A stretch of DNA of 10,704 nt, from the NCBI GenBank assembly GCA_017885385.1, contig JAFNGF010000406.1:1243-11946 (forward strand), in the 5' to 3' direction. Origin of the DNA: Planctomycetota bacterium (GTDB lineage Bacteria > Planctomycetota > Phycisphaerae > Sedimentisphaerales > Anaerobacaceae). The translations under genes were made by a program, and so were the position numbers. Of this stretch, positions 1 to 5,951 are shown in pieces. Every line of letters starts with the position of its first letter. The stretch's first letter is position 1. The notes under the pieces were generated by a model. It did not search any database, had not been told where the DNA came from, and saw only the letters and a program-made list of their open reading frames with translations.

Positions 1-564
1 CTCAAGCAGCGACTGGAGCCGATGGAAATAAATCATGCTGCCGGAGCTATCTTTCACGCCCACTATGGTGCTGATCTCAGCCGCAGCCCGCAAGGTCTCA
101 TGCTCAAACACCGCTTTGGTATAGGCTGGTATGTTGTACAAGAACAACGGCAGCGGTAATTCAGGCGTCAGATGCTGAATGTACTCCAGCAGTTCCGCCT
201 GCCCCGCAGGAAAATAATATGGCGGCGCTAACACCACAGCCAGTGCGCCGGCATCTTTTGCTTTGTGGGCAAGGTTCAGCGACTCCACAAACGATGTGTC
301 GGTAATTCCGACCAATACCGGCACCCGGTCTGCAACCTGCGAGCAAACGCGTTCGATAAGCTCGAACTTTAGGCGGTGGCCGAGGCTCGGCCCTTCGCCG
401 GTCGTCCCCAGGATAAATAACCCGTGCACACCGCCGGATAAGATATGCTCGATCAGCCGTTCCAGGCCCGCAACGTCAAGACTATCCCGGTCAGCGAGCG
501 GCGTGACCATCGGCGGAATAATGCCGCGCAGCGGCCGCGGCAATACGCCCAAGTTCGAGCCCAT
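1..564 (-). CDS. DapA/NanA-family Schiff-base aldolase or synthase, N-terminal part
   Basis: Reading leftwards from ATG at 562-564, 188 residues are open to the window edge, so the C-terminal third is missing (family about 290-310 residues). The family is clear: a TIM-barrel start (RGIIPPMVTPL, 13-23), the carboxylate-binding GTTGE (53-57), catalytic-tyrosine motif YNIP (Tyr143) and the Schiff-base lysine Lys171 in GVKDSSG. These enzymes condense or cleave pyruvate or other 2-oxoacids in the cytoplasm. The arginine after YNxPx that marks true dihydrodipicolinate synthase (E. coli Arg138) is a tyrosine here (YNIPAYTK), and YNIPA is more like N-acetylneuraminate lyase. I therefore do not call it dapA; it may be a sugar-acid aldolase. 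An in-frame TAA lies two codons upstream of the ATG, and AAGGGAG (574-580) sits 9 nt before it, which fixes the start. It is divergent from queG. Confidence 0.9.
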   Translation of the reverse strand, partial: MGSNLGVLPRPLRGIIPPMVTPLADRDSLDVAGLERLIEHILSGGVHGLFILGTTGEGPSLGHRLKFELIERVCSQVADRVPVLVGITDTSFVESLNLAHKAKDAGALAVVLAPPYYFPAGQAELLEYIQHLTPELPLPLFLYNIPAYTKAVFEHETLRAAAEISTIVGVKDSSGSMIYFHRLQSLLE

Positions 565-578
565 AACTTAGTGCTCCC

Positions 579-777
579 TTCGTGCGACCAGGCTGAAGGA
601 CACAGTCAAGATAGGCCAGAGCAGCACAATACCTTGGTCCGACACCCTGAAACATCAACCTAACCACGCATTTACAGAACAGATTCATTCTATCCGGCTG
701 GGCAGGCTATGAAAAGCCGAAATTGAAAGCCCGCTTATCGAAAGGTTGTGACATACTGTTCGTGCGACCCGTGCGAC
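579..777. repeat. Repeated TTCGTGCGACC boxes in a divergent intergenic region
   Basis: TTCGTGCGACC occurs at 579-589 and again at 759-769, and its core CGTGCGAC is repeated at once at 770-777. The first copy abuts the ribosome binding site of the leftward aldolase gene; the other two lie directly upstream of the TATAAT in front of queG. Three copies of an 8-mer in 200 bases of spacer is unusual. They could be operator boxes or a decayed repeat; I recognise no regulator for them. Confidence 0.4.
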
Positions 778-793
778 TTGTGGTCGAATGTAG

Positions 794-799
794 TATAAT
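794..799 (+). promoter_or_regulatory. Probable -10 box of queG
   Basis: A perfect TATAAT ends 8 nt before the queG ATG (808). I see no good -35 at 16-18 nt spacing. Counting +1 about 7 nt after the box puts transcription start at about 806, which would give a leaderless or nearly leaderless message. This fits the lack of a Shine-Dalgarno sequence before the ATG. Confidence 0.45.
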
Positions 800-807
800 C
801 GGCTGGG

Positions 808-1815
808 ATGAGCTTGACAGATAGCGTAAAGAACGAAGCGATTGAATTAGGTTTCGACCTGGTCGGCGTAACTGACGCCTCACCGATAGACAGCCGGCAG
901 GTTGAATTAGTCAACAAGTGGCTGGCATCCGGCTTTGCGGGGCAAATGGACTATATGCACAAAAACTTAGAAAAGCGCATCAATCCTGCCAAGCTTCTGG
1001 AAAATGCCCAGTCGGTGATAGTCGTGGGCCTAAGCTACAAGCCGCCGAGACAGAATCAGCCGGACGCAGCCGCACCAACAGGTCGGGTCGCAAGTTACGC
1101 CCAATATGAAGACTACCACCCTTTCATAAAGACGCGCCTGCGCAAACTAACTGACTTTGTTGGTTCTCTTGCCGGTCCTGGCCATAGATTCAAGATTTGC
1201 GTTGATTCGTCTCCGGTAGCTGAGAGGGCATTGGCCGCCAGAGCCGGCCTGGGCTTTATCGGAAGAAATCACATGCTAATAAATCCCGTTCTGGGGCCGC
1301 AGACATTTCTGGGCGAAATAATCACGACCGTTAAACTCCAATATGACCAGCCAACCTATTGTCATTCTGAGCGAAAAGAGCCTTTAGCCCTGAGCGAAGT
1401 CGAAGGGGAAGAATCTCCTCCGTCAGTCGCTGTAAATTGCTCAACCTGCACTAAGTGCATCGATGCTTGTCCGACCGGTGCTTTGCGAGCCGATGGCCAA
1501 TTTGACGCCACTAAGTGTATCAACTATTTGACAATCGAGCACAAAGGTACGATGCCATCGGAATTGGCCGAAAAGATAGGCGACCGGCTGTTTGGCTGCG
1601 ATGAATGTGTGCTGGCTTGTCCCTACCAGCAGAAAGCTTCTGTGTGCCGCAACAGCGAATTCAAGTTCTACCGTGACAGAGCCGCGCTGAGCTTGCAGCG
1701 GATTCTGGATATGAACGAAAGAGATTTCGAAGCAGCCTTTGCTGACTCGGTAATTAAGCGCTCTGGCCTTGACCAGCTAAAAAGAAACGCCCGAATCTGC
1801 CTGGCCAATATTTAG
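808..1815 (+). CDS. queG: Epoxyqueuosine reductase QueG
   Basis: 335 residues. QueG reduces epoxyqueuosine to queuosine at tRNA position 34, the last step of queuosine synthesis, using cobalamin and two [4Fe-4S] clusters. The N-terminal half has the family landmarks: LGFDLVGVTDAS (14-25), GQMDYM, and VDSSPVAERALAARAGLGFIG with the probable catalytic Asp133. The ferredoxin-like part has CSTCTKCIDACP (Cys211, 214, 217, 221), Cys237 in CINYLTIE, and CDECVLACP (Cys264, 267, 271), which is the full set for two clusters. The protein ends soon after, without the C-terminal HEAT-like extension of E. coli QueG, as in other short family members. Residues 185-205 are an extra segment encoded by an interspersed repeat, placed between the cobalamin domain and the cluster domain. 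The start agrees with the family N-terminus, although no ribosome binding site precedes it. Confidence 0.95.
   Translation: MSLTDSVKNEAIELGFDLVGVTDASPIDSRQVELVNKWLASGFAGQMDYMHKNLEKRINPAKLLENAQSVIVVGLSYKPPRQNQPDAAAPTGRVASYAQYEDYHPFIKTRLRKLTDFVGSLAGPGHRFKICVDSSPVAERALAARAGLGFIGRNHMLINPVLGPQTFLGEIITTVKLQYDQPTYCHSERKEPLALSEVEGEESPPSVAVNCSTCTKCIDACPTGALRADGQFDATKCINYLTIEHKGTMPSELAEKIGDRLFGCDECVLACPYQQKASVCRNSEFKFYRDRAALSLQRILDMNERDFEAAFADSVIKRSGLDQLKRNARICLANI
1360..1422 (+). repeat. Interspersed repeat inserted in frame in queG
   Basis: This stretch reads TGTCATTCTGAGCGAAAAGA, then GCCCTGAGCGAAGTCGAAGG, then GAAGAATCTCC. It matches the 'GTCATTCTGAGCGAA...GAAGAATCTC' dispersed repeat that I know from memory from many bacterial genomes, here with a 'CCCTGAGCGAAGTCGAAGG' unit nested inside. 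It is 63 nt (21 codons), keeps the queG frame, and encodes CHSERKEPLALSEVEGEESPP. E. coli QueG has only about four residues at this place. Related units occur at 5103-5160 and 5818-5846. Confidence 0.7.
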
Positions 1816-1866
1816 CCGTCGGTTTTACCGCCGGTTGTTTAGCCGTCGCCACCCCGGCGACGACAC
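1811..1866. repeat. GC-rich hairpin and TTTAGCCGTCG duplication after queG
   Basis: TTTAGCCGTCG starts at the queG stop codon (1811) and recurs at 1839. The second copy runs into a hairpin: CGTCGCC (1844-1850), loop ACCCC, GGCGACG (1856-1862). No T-run follows, so this is not a standard intrinsic terminator; it looks like a REP-type palindromic repeat between queG and the next gene. Confidence 0.45.
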
Positions 1867-1980
1867 TTGCTCAAAACTTGCGCGTGAAGTAAAATCATCA
1901 TTCCGCCTGTGCTGAAGCGCGACGAACGGGCCGGGTCCTTTGGCTGGGCCGTATGATTTGCTATGGCAGTTGAGGAGCAC

Positions 1981-2775
1981 ATGGATAAACAATACATCAA
2001 GAAACTTGCCGAGGACCCAAGATTCATCCCGGGCATTTATAATTACTGTGACCGGTGGCGCGAGCGCTGTCCACTTACGTGCCGCTGTATGAACTTTGCA
2101 CTGGGCGAAGAACAATTCGGCGACCCTGAGGCTCGTGACATAAATAATAAGGCCTTCTGGCAGAAACTGTCGGAAACCTTTCAAGTAACGCTCGAAATGG
2201 TGAAAGAAGCCGCAAAAGAGCAAGGTATCGACCTTGACTCTGTCGACCTTCAGCAGGCCGGCCAAGAGCACGAAGCCGCCCGCGACGCCGCGGAAGACCA
2301 CGAATGCTGCCGTGCGGCAGAGGCCTACGCGCAGATAGCACGGAACTGGTTCAAGTCAGCAAAAGACCTGTTCGAGCAAAAGGCCGATGAGCTTAACTTG
2401 CAGGCACAGGTTGAAATTGGCGATTCCAATCCGGCTGAAGAGGCAGCGAGCCTGAAAGACTCAGTAGATGTAATCCGCTGGTATCAGCACTTTATATACG
2501 TCAAACTCGTCAGAGCAATTACAGGTTGTTTGGAGGAAACCCCACAGAGCCTGAATGGATTTCCGAAAGACTCCGATGGTTCCGCCAAAATTGCCTTAAT
2601 AGCAATAGACCGATCCATTGCTGCCTGGGGACAAATGCGTCAGCATTTGCCACAGCGTGAGGATAACATCCTCGATATTCTTGTGCACCTCGACCGATTG
2701 CGCAGAAAAACCGAAACCGTCTTTCCCAATGCCAAGGCATTCGTCCGACCAGGATTTGATTATGCAGAATTGTAG
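1981..2775 (+). CDS. Conserved hypothetical protein with an N-terminal Cys cluster
   Basis: 264 residues with no function I can name. The N-terminus, FIPGIYNYCDRWRERCP followed by LTCRCMNFAL, holds Cys23, 30, 34 and 36. I recall 'IPGIYNYCDRWCERC' proteins as an uncharacterised family in environmental bacteria. There the Trp is usually followed by Cys, which is Arg27 here, so a metal site, if any, would be altered. The rest is mostly charged helix: a Glu/Ala-rich stretch with Cys109-Cys110, then DVIRWYQHFIYVKLVRAI, and a C-terminal part ending AKAFVRPGFDY. No signal peptide or membrane segment is visible, so it is probably cytoplasmic. ATG 1981 is preferred because GAGGAG (1972-1977) lies just before it and the family begins near here. 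An in-frame ATG at 1963 has no ribosome binding site. It is convergent with the anti-sigma gene. Confidence 0.8.
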   Translation: MDKQYIKKLAEDPRFIPGIYNYCDRWRERCPLTCRCMNFALGEEQFGDPEARDINNKAFWQKLSETFQVTLEMVKEAAKEQGIDLDSVDLQQAGQEHEAARDAAEDHECCRAAEAYAQIARNWFKSAKDLFEQKADELNLQAQVEIGDSNPAEEAASLKDSVDVIRWYQHFIYVKLVRAITGCLEETPQSLNGFPKDSDGSAKIALIAIDRSIAAWGQMRQHLPQREDNILDILVHLDRLRRKTETVFPNAKAFVRPGFDYAEL

Positions 2776-2866
2776 AACGGTTGAACAAGAGTTATCTAAA
2801 TGCAGATCATTTCTATGTAGCTTGTCATACACGAGATGCGATTCACGAAATACGAGTGCCGAATAC

Positions 2867-3892
2867 TCAAGGGGCAAGGAAAAAGTCGGTTTCGCAGGTA
2901 GGGACTTCACGGCCTTCGTAGATATCGACGTTCTGTAGCGTGTAAATGTCGTCCTCTAATATGCCGGCCCGACGTGTCCTCAAGAATTCGGCCCGGCCGT
3001 CACCATACAAAACGTTCTGCCCACGACGGTTGTGATTACTACTATTGCGGGTCAATAATTCCTTGTTCAATTCCAGCAGTAGTGACTTGGAATGGTCATT
3101 GGGCAAATTCTCAAAGAGCGGATTCGCATCCGCCATCAAGACTCTTCGGCAAATCAGCTTTCCGCCGGCCTGCTGGCACCTTATCTGGAAGCTGTACGTT
3201 ACGTACTGCCTGCCGGGAAAATCATAATACTGCGACAGATCAGAGGCATGTAACTGGAGCGGCTTGCCGCCCGACGAGCCTGGGCACAAAAAGTCGGCCG
3301 CCTTACTATAATTCAGTTGCACCAATAGCCACAGAGCCCTGGTGTTGGAATGATTCTCTCTGCCCTGGTCGCCAACTTTCCACCACGGCTCACCGGCAGC
3401 AGCCGCAACAGCAGGCAAGCTGCCATCGTGGTCAGAGGCATAGTTAGTGATGCCGTCAAAGACGCTATACAGATTCATTACACATCGTTGTTGCCAGGCT
3501 CTATTACGGGCGTAGCCCAGCGAACTGAGCACAATACTTATGCCGATCATAAACACCGCGGCAGATGCCAAGAGCTTGCCCAGCCTCGGCCAGAACTGAT
3601 TGCTCACAGATACGCCGCGGGATTGCTCGGTCGCAAGCAGCCGCTGAAGCTTAACTTCAGTTGCGTGCGCCCCGTTCAGCCGCTGGATTGTCCCTTCCAC
3701 AAGGTGATCCGGACAGGGCTCGACCTTCAGACTCTCAAGCAGCGCAACAACAGATTTCACCCTTGAATGAATTTCAGCTGCCTCTTCATTGCCGGATATT
3801 AGCGACTCGGCTTCGGCGGGCTCTTCCCCAGAGGTTAAACCAATGCAGTAATCAAACAACAGTTGTTTTTGCTCGTTGCTTAGAGACGTCAT
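2867..3892 (-). CDS. Anti-sigma-like membrane protein with a pseudopilin-like outer domain
   Basis: 341 residues in three parts. Residues 1-100 are a helical, acidic cytoplasmic part (FDYCIGLTSGEEPAEAESLI) in the position and style of an anti-sigma domain, but without an obvious zinc-binding HxxxCxxC. Residues 105-125 form one membrane helix (LLASAAVFMIGISIVLSSLG). Residues 130-341 should lie outside the membrane and resemble the DUF1559/type II pseudopilin-like proteins of Planctomycetota: CVMNLYSVFDGITNYASDHDGSLP after the helix, and HNRRGQNVLYGDGRAEFL near the end, a variant (H-x10-DG) of the usual H-x9-DG motif. The ATG overlaps the sigma gene stop as ATGA (3889-3892), so the two are translationally coupled. 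It probably tethers and inhibits that sigma factor and senses something outside the cell; this role comes from position and architecture, not from a recognised domain. Confidence 0.75.
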   Translation of the reverse strand: MTSLSNEQKQLLFDYCIGLTSGEEPAEAESLISGNEEAAEIHSRVKSVVALLESLKVEPCPDHLVEGTIQRLNGAHATEVKLQRLLATEQSRGVSVSNQFWPRLGKLLASAAVFMIGISIVLSSLGYARNRAWQQRCVMNLYSVFDGITNYASDHDGSLPAVAAAAGEPWWKVGDQGRENHSNTRALWLLVQLNYSKAADFLCPGSSGGKPLQLHASDLSQYYDFPGRQYVTYSFQIRCQQAGGKLICRRVLMADANPLFENLPNDHSKSLLLELNKELLTRNSSNHNRRGQNVLYGDGRAEFLRTRRAGILEDDIYTLQNVDIYEGREVPTCETDFFLAP

Positions 3893-4500
3893 CTAGATTC
3901 TTTACTCCCAACTGATGCTTTCCACTCCTTTGCGAAGCGAGCAACAGCGGTGTGCAGTCTGCTCTTCACTGTACCGATAGGTATACTTAAGATATTGGCC
4001 ATTTGTTTGTAAGAAAATTTGTTAAAATAGGCCAAGATTAGTATTTCTCGCAGATTCTCCGGCATATTCGCTATAGTCTGCGCAACCCGAGCGGAGGTTT
4101 CACCCTGCTCCAATTCCTCGTAAGGCATTGTACTGTCGGAACTAAGAGTGTTGAGCACATCATCGAAGGACATCTCTTCCGAATCTGATAAAGTACCTAT
4201 GGGTATGGCCGCCACCCGCTGTGATTTGCGAAGCGCATCTTTGGCTTTATTGGCGGCGATAGTAAACAGCCAGGGCCGCAAAGGCCGGCTCGGATCAAAA
4301 CTATGCCGGCTGGTAAATAGCTGCAAAAATGTCTCCTGAAAGACATCCTCGGCCAGCTCCTGACGATTTAGAAACTGCTTTAGAAATGCGTAAAGACTGT
4401 TCTTATAACGGCTTACAATTTCACGGAATGCTGCTTCGTCGCCCTGCCCATAGCGCGCAAGAAGCTCTGCATCGCTCAGTTTTGCACATGCATGCTTCAT
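3889..4500 (-). CDS. ECF-type RNA polymerase sigma factor
   Basis: 203 residues, the size of an ECF sigma factor. Region 2 spans about 24-92: AFREIVSRYKNSLYAFLKQF, the acidic LAEDVFQETFLQLF that meets core polymerase, and PWLFTIAANKAKDALRK for -10 recognition. Region 4 spans about 137-190, with the helix-turn-helix FSYKQMANILSIPIGTVKSR for the -35. An acidic linker (SDSEEMSFDDVL) joins them. Its downstream partner overlaps by 4 nt and is a membrane protein, the usual sigma/anti-sigma pairing. GGGAG lies 8 nt before ATG 4500, which supports the start. The promoter found upstream is of housekeeping type; I could not tell whether the factor also reads its own promoter. The target genes are unknown. 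Confidence 0.92.
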   Translation of the reverse strand: MKHACAKLSDAELLARYGQGDEAAFREIVSRYKNSLYAFLKQFLNRQELAEDVFQETFLQLFTSRHSFDPSRPLRPWLFTIAANKAKDALRKSQRVAAIPIGTLSDSEEMSFDDVLNTLSSDSTMPYEELEQGETSARVAQTIANMPENLREILILAYFNKFSYKQMANILSIPIGTVKSRLHTAVARFAKEWKASVGSKESR

Positions 4501-4522
4501 AATTCAATCTCCCAAACATCGC

Positions 4523-4551
4523 ATTATAAGCAACGCGCAGGCAAATTAAAA
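4523..4551 (-). promoter_or_regulatory. Promoter of the sigma/anti-sigma operon
   Basis: Read leftwards, a perfect TATAAT lies at 4528-4523, 22 nt before the ATG of the sigma gene. The best -35 at 17-nt spacing is TTTTAA (4551-4546), a weak match to TTGACA. Transcription should start near 4516. Confidence 0.5.
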
Positions 4552-4615
4552 TCTTTATTGCAGAGGATTTATACAAAAAACAGGCAGCACACTTTTGCTT
4601 GACCAGGGTTTCGCA

Positions 4616-4860
4616 TCAGCCACCCCTGCCTTCGCAGGGACAAGCCTGACCCCACCAAAGTGGGGGGCGGTCTCCACTGCGAGAAATACAGCTTACCCAT
4701 CTTGACATTGGCTTTGGCTTTAATTGGCTTTGATTGGCTTTGTTTCTGCCGGGCCTGCAGACACCTAAATTCTCATATCCCTTTGTACGGTGAGAGATTA
4801 CGCTCATTCGGCCTTTTGGGAAATTGGCTTTGTTTTGCATAATTTAGCAAAAAATGATCG
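4616..4860. repeat. Planctomycete-type interspersed repeat (NKANF family)
   Basis: Two hairpins open it: CCCTGC/GCAGGG (4624-4639, loop CTTC) and CCCCAC/GTGGGG (4650-4665, loop CAAA). Then TTGGCTTT occurs five times (starting 4708, 4714, 4724, 4734, 4824). On the minus strand it reads MQNKANFPKGRM...KGYENLG...NKANQSQLKPKP, 74 residues. I recall many short 'KNKANF...KGYEN...NKANQSQ' open frames from planctomycete genomes and sediment metagenomes. The many copies, low complexity, lack of a ribosome binding site and merging with hairpins suggest a dispersed repeat whose accidental reading frame is annotated as protein, not a gene. Confidence 0.6.
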
Positions 4861-5027
4861 CCGCCTTCTTAGCATTAACCACGGATTGCTCGGATAAACA
4901 CGGATTGGGTGATGCGTTTATGCGGTTCACCAGTTACCCATCTTCTCATTCACTCATTTAGTTACAAAGCGTCTTTTGACTTTCTACTTTTCACTTTTGA
5001 CTTCTAACCCATAAGCTTTTGGCTTAT
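4861..5027. repeat. Simple and dispersed repeat stretch
   Basis: CACGGATTG occurs twice (4880-4888 and 4899-4907) in a 'CCACGGATT...ACACGGATT' pattern that I know as a dispersed intergenic repeat. CTTTTGACTT occurs twice (4973-4982 and 4994-5003) within a T/C/A-biased run. ATAAGC-TTTTG-GCTTAT (5011-5027) is a small hairpin. I see no gene here; with the elements on either side it fills the 760-base gap between the sigma operon and the toxin-antitoxin promoter. Confidence 0.5.
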
Positions 5028-5064
5028 TTGTTAAGTATATATTATACCCGATAAGCCGTTTTTT
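5021..5064 (+). terminator. Possible intrinsic terminator
   Basis: GGCTTAT (5021-5027) pairs with ATAAGCC (5051-5057), with an inner stem GTATA/TATAC in the loop, followed by G and six T (5059-5064). No rightward gene lies just upstream, so if active it would insulate the toxin-antitoxin operon from read-through. Confidence 0.3.
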
Positions 5065-5102
5065 CTCAAGCGAATTCCGGACAAATCTCGGCGACTATAT
5101 CC

Positions 5103-5180
5103 CGTGAACGGCATTCGACTGCGCTCAGAGCCTGCCCCTTCGGCAGGCTCAGGGCAAGCTCTGAATTCATTGAAGGGGTA
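5103..5180. repeat. Dispersed palindromic repeat
   Basis: The core is a hairpin of 9-bp arms, GAGCCTGCC (5128-5136), loop CCTTC, GGCAGGCTC (5142-5150). It is flanked by CATTCGACTGCGCTCAGAG and AGGGCAAGCTCTGAATTCAT. On the minus strand this is the CTTGCCCTGAGC...CGAAGGGG type of unit, also seen inside queG (1388-1408) and after the toxin gene (5818-5846). It is non-coding. Confidence 0.6.
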
Positions 5181-5263
5181 AAATGTGAAGCCTATCTCGC
5201 AGAGTTGAGTCCATACTCGATCGTGGATAACTCAGGTTGGCCAAAAAATAATGAAAAATCACC

Positions 5264-5292
5264 TCGACATTATAATGTTGCGGCGCTATAAT
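5264..5292 (+). promoter_or_regulatory. Promoter of the toxin-antitoxin operon
   Basis: TCGACA (5264-5269, one mismatch to TTGACA) and a perfect TATAAT (5287-5292) are separated by exactly 17 nt. Transcription should start near 5299. An upstream in-frame ATG at 5291 lies inside this -10, which supports ATG 5312 as the antitoxin start. Confidence 0.7.
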
Positions 5293-5295
5293 GTC
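5266..5295. promoter_or_regulatory. Operator of the toxin-antitoxin operon
   Basis: GACATTATA (5266-5274) and TATAATGTC (5287-5295) are perfect 9-bp inverted repeats. In addition ACATTATAATGT (5267-5278) is itself a perfect palindrome, so TATAATGT occurs twice at 16-bp spacing. The array covers both promoter boxes, as expected for autorepression by a ribbon-helix-helix antitoxin. Confidence 0.7.
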
Positions 5296-5311
5296 AATAG
5301 AAAGGCATAAT

Positions 5312-5545
5312 ATGAAAACAAACACAAAAAGAACAACCATTTATCTCGATGCCGACATTCATCACGCATTACGCATAAAGGCAGCCGAAACAGAAAATTC
5401 GATGTCAGAACTAATTGGAGAGGCCATCAAGACTTCTTTGGCAGAAGATTCCATTGATCTGGCGGCTTTTGAAGAGCGGAAAAATGAGCCGAGCCTGGCA
5501 TTTGAGGATGTGTTAAAGAGACTCAAAAAAAGTGGCAAAATATAA
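5312..5545 (+). CDS. RelB/CopG-like ribbon-helix-helix antitoxin
   Basis: 77 residues. Residues 6-47 (KRTTIYLDADIHHALRIKAA followed by ETENSMSELIGEAIKTSL) form a ribbon-helix-helix domain: a beta strand that enters the DNA groove, then two helices. The charged tail (AFEERKNEPSLAFEDVLKRL) would wrap the toxin. It should neutralise the downstream toxin and, with it, repress the promoter through the inverted repeats. GAAAGG (5300-5305) lies 6 nt before ATG 5312; an in-frame ATG at 5291 lies within the -10 box and is rejected. The gene overlaps the toxin start by 14 nt, which couples their translation. Confidence 0.88.
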   Translation: MKTNTKRTTIYLDADIHHALRIKAAETENSMSELIGEAIKTSLAEDSIDLAAFEERKNEPSLAFEDVLKRLKKSGKI

Positions 5546-5789
5546 TATAACGATAAAGAAATCCGCTGATAGAGAGCTGCAAGACATCCCAAAGAAGGAC
5601 CTGCTGAGAATTATCAAACACATTCAATCCCTCGCCGAGAATCCAAGACCAGCCGGTCCACAAAAGCTTTCATCACGAGAACGATATCGCATTCGCCAGA
5701 GTGACTACAGAATTATTTACTCCGTTGATGATGGACGGTTTGTAGTTGACGTAGTCAAGATCGGCCACACGCCAGAAATATATCGGTAA
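5532..5789 (+). CDS. RelE/ParE-family toxin
   Basis: 85 residues beginning with GTG. The sequence follows the RelE fold: KYNITIKKSADRELQDIPKK, a helix IIKHIQSLAENPRPAGPQKL, and the strands YRIRQSDYRIIYSVDD and FVVDVVKIGHTPEIYR. Arg53, Arg55, Arg60, His79, Tyr84 and Arg85 are the type of residues RelE toxins use to cut mRNA in the ribosomal A site; a ParE-like gyrase target cannot be excluded by eye. The family and the antitoxin partner are clear. There is no strong ribosome binding site, which with the 14-nt overlap suggests the toxin is translated mainly by coupling and stays below the antitoxin level. No frameshift is visible, so it looks intact. Confidence 0.9.
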   Translation: MAKYNITIKKSADRELQDIPKKDLLRIIKHIQSLAENPRPAGPQKLSSRERYRIRQSDYRIIYSVDDGRFVVDVVKIGHTPEIYR

Positions 5790-5951
5790 CGAGGGTCAGA
5801 AGACAGAATGCAGAATCTTGCCCTGAGCGCAGCCGAGGGATTGAGACGGATACAATACATGTAGACCTTATCTTCGCATTTATTAAAGACAACATTGCGG
5901 ATAGATTTAGTAGCCGGTGAAAAACGGGTGGCTGTGCCTATTTATTGTCTA
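5790..5951. repeat. Repeat-bearing spacer between the convergent toxin and 51-aa genes
   Basis: GTCAGAAGACAGAATGCAGA (from 5795) and CTTGCCCTGAGCGCAGCCGA (from 5818) are dispersed-repeat fragments; the 12-mer CTTGCCCTGAGC also occurs on the opposite strand at 5147-5158. The rest, including GGTGAAAAACGGGTGGCTG, shows no gene and no convincing terminator for either operon. Confidence 0.45.

Noticed and set aside
263..571. Plus-strand frames over the aldolase gene
   Set aside because: They are opposite-strand shadows; the minus-strand frame carries all family motifs and a ribosome binding site.
1844..1862. Intrinsic terminator after queG
   Set aside because: The hairpin is good but no T-run follows; it looks like a repeat palindrome.
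1963..1980. ATG 1963 as the start of the Cys-rich hypothetical protein
   Set aside because: No ribosome binding site; GAGGAG precedes ATG 1981, and the recognisable family sequence begins after it.
4616..4840. 74-residue minus-strand frame beginning MQNKANFPKGRM as a gene
   Set aside because: It lies in repeat sequence with hairpins and TTGGCTTT units, has no ribosome binding site, and resembles multi-copy repeat frames.
4680..4850. CRISPR-like array from the TTGGCTTT units
   Set aside because: Units are 8 bases, irregularly spaced and without spacers of constant length.
5291..5311. ATG 5291 as the antitoxin start
   Set aside because: It lies within the TATAAT box and operator; ATG 5312 has GAAAGG at 6 nt.
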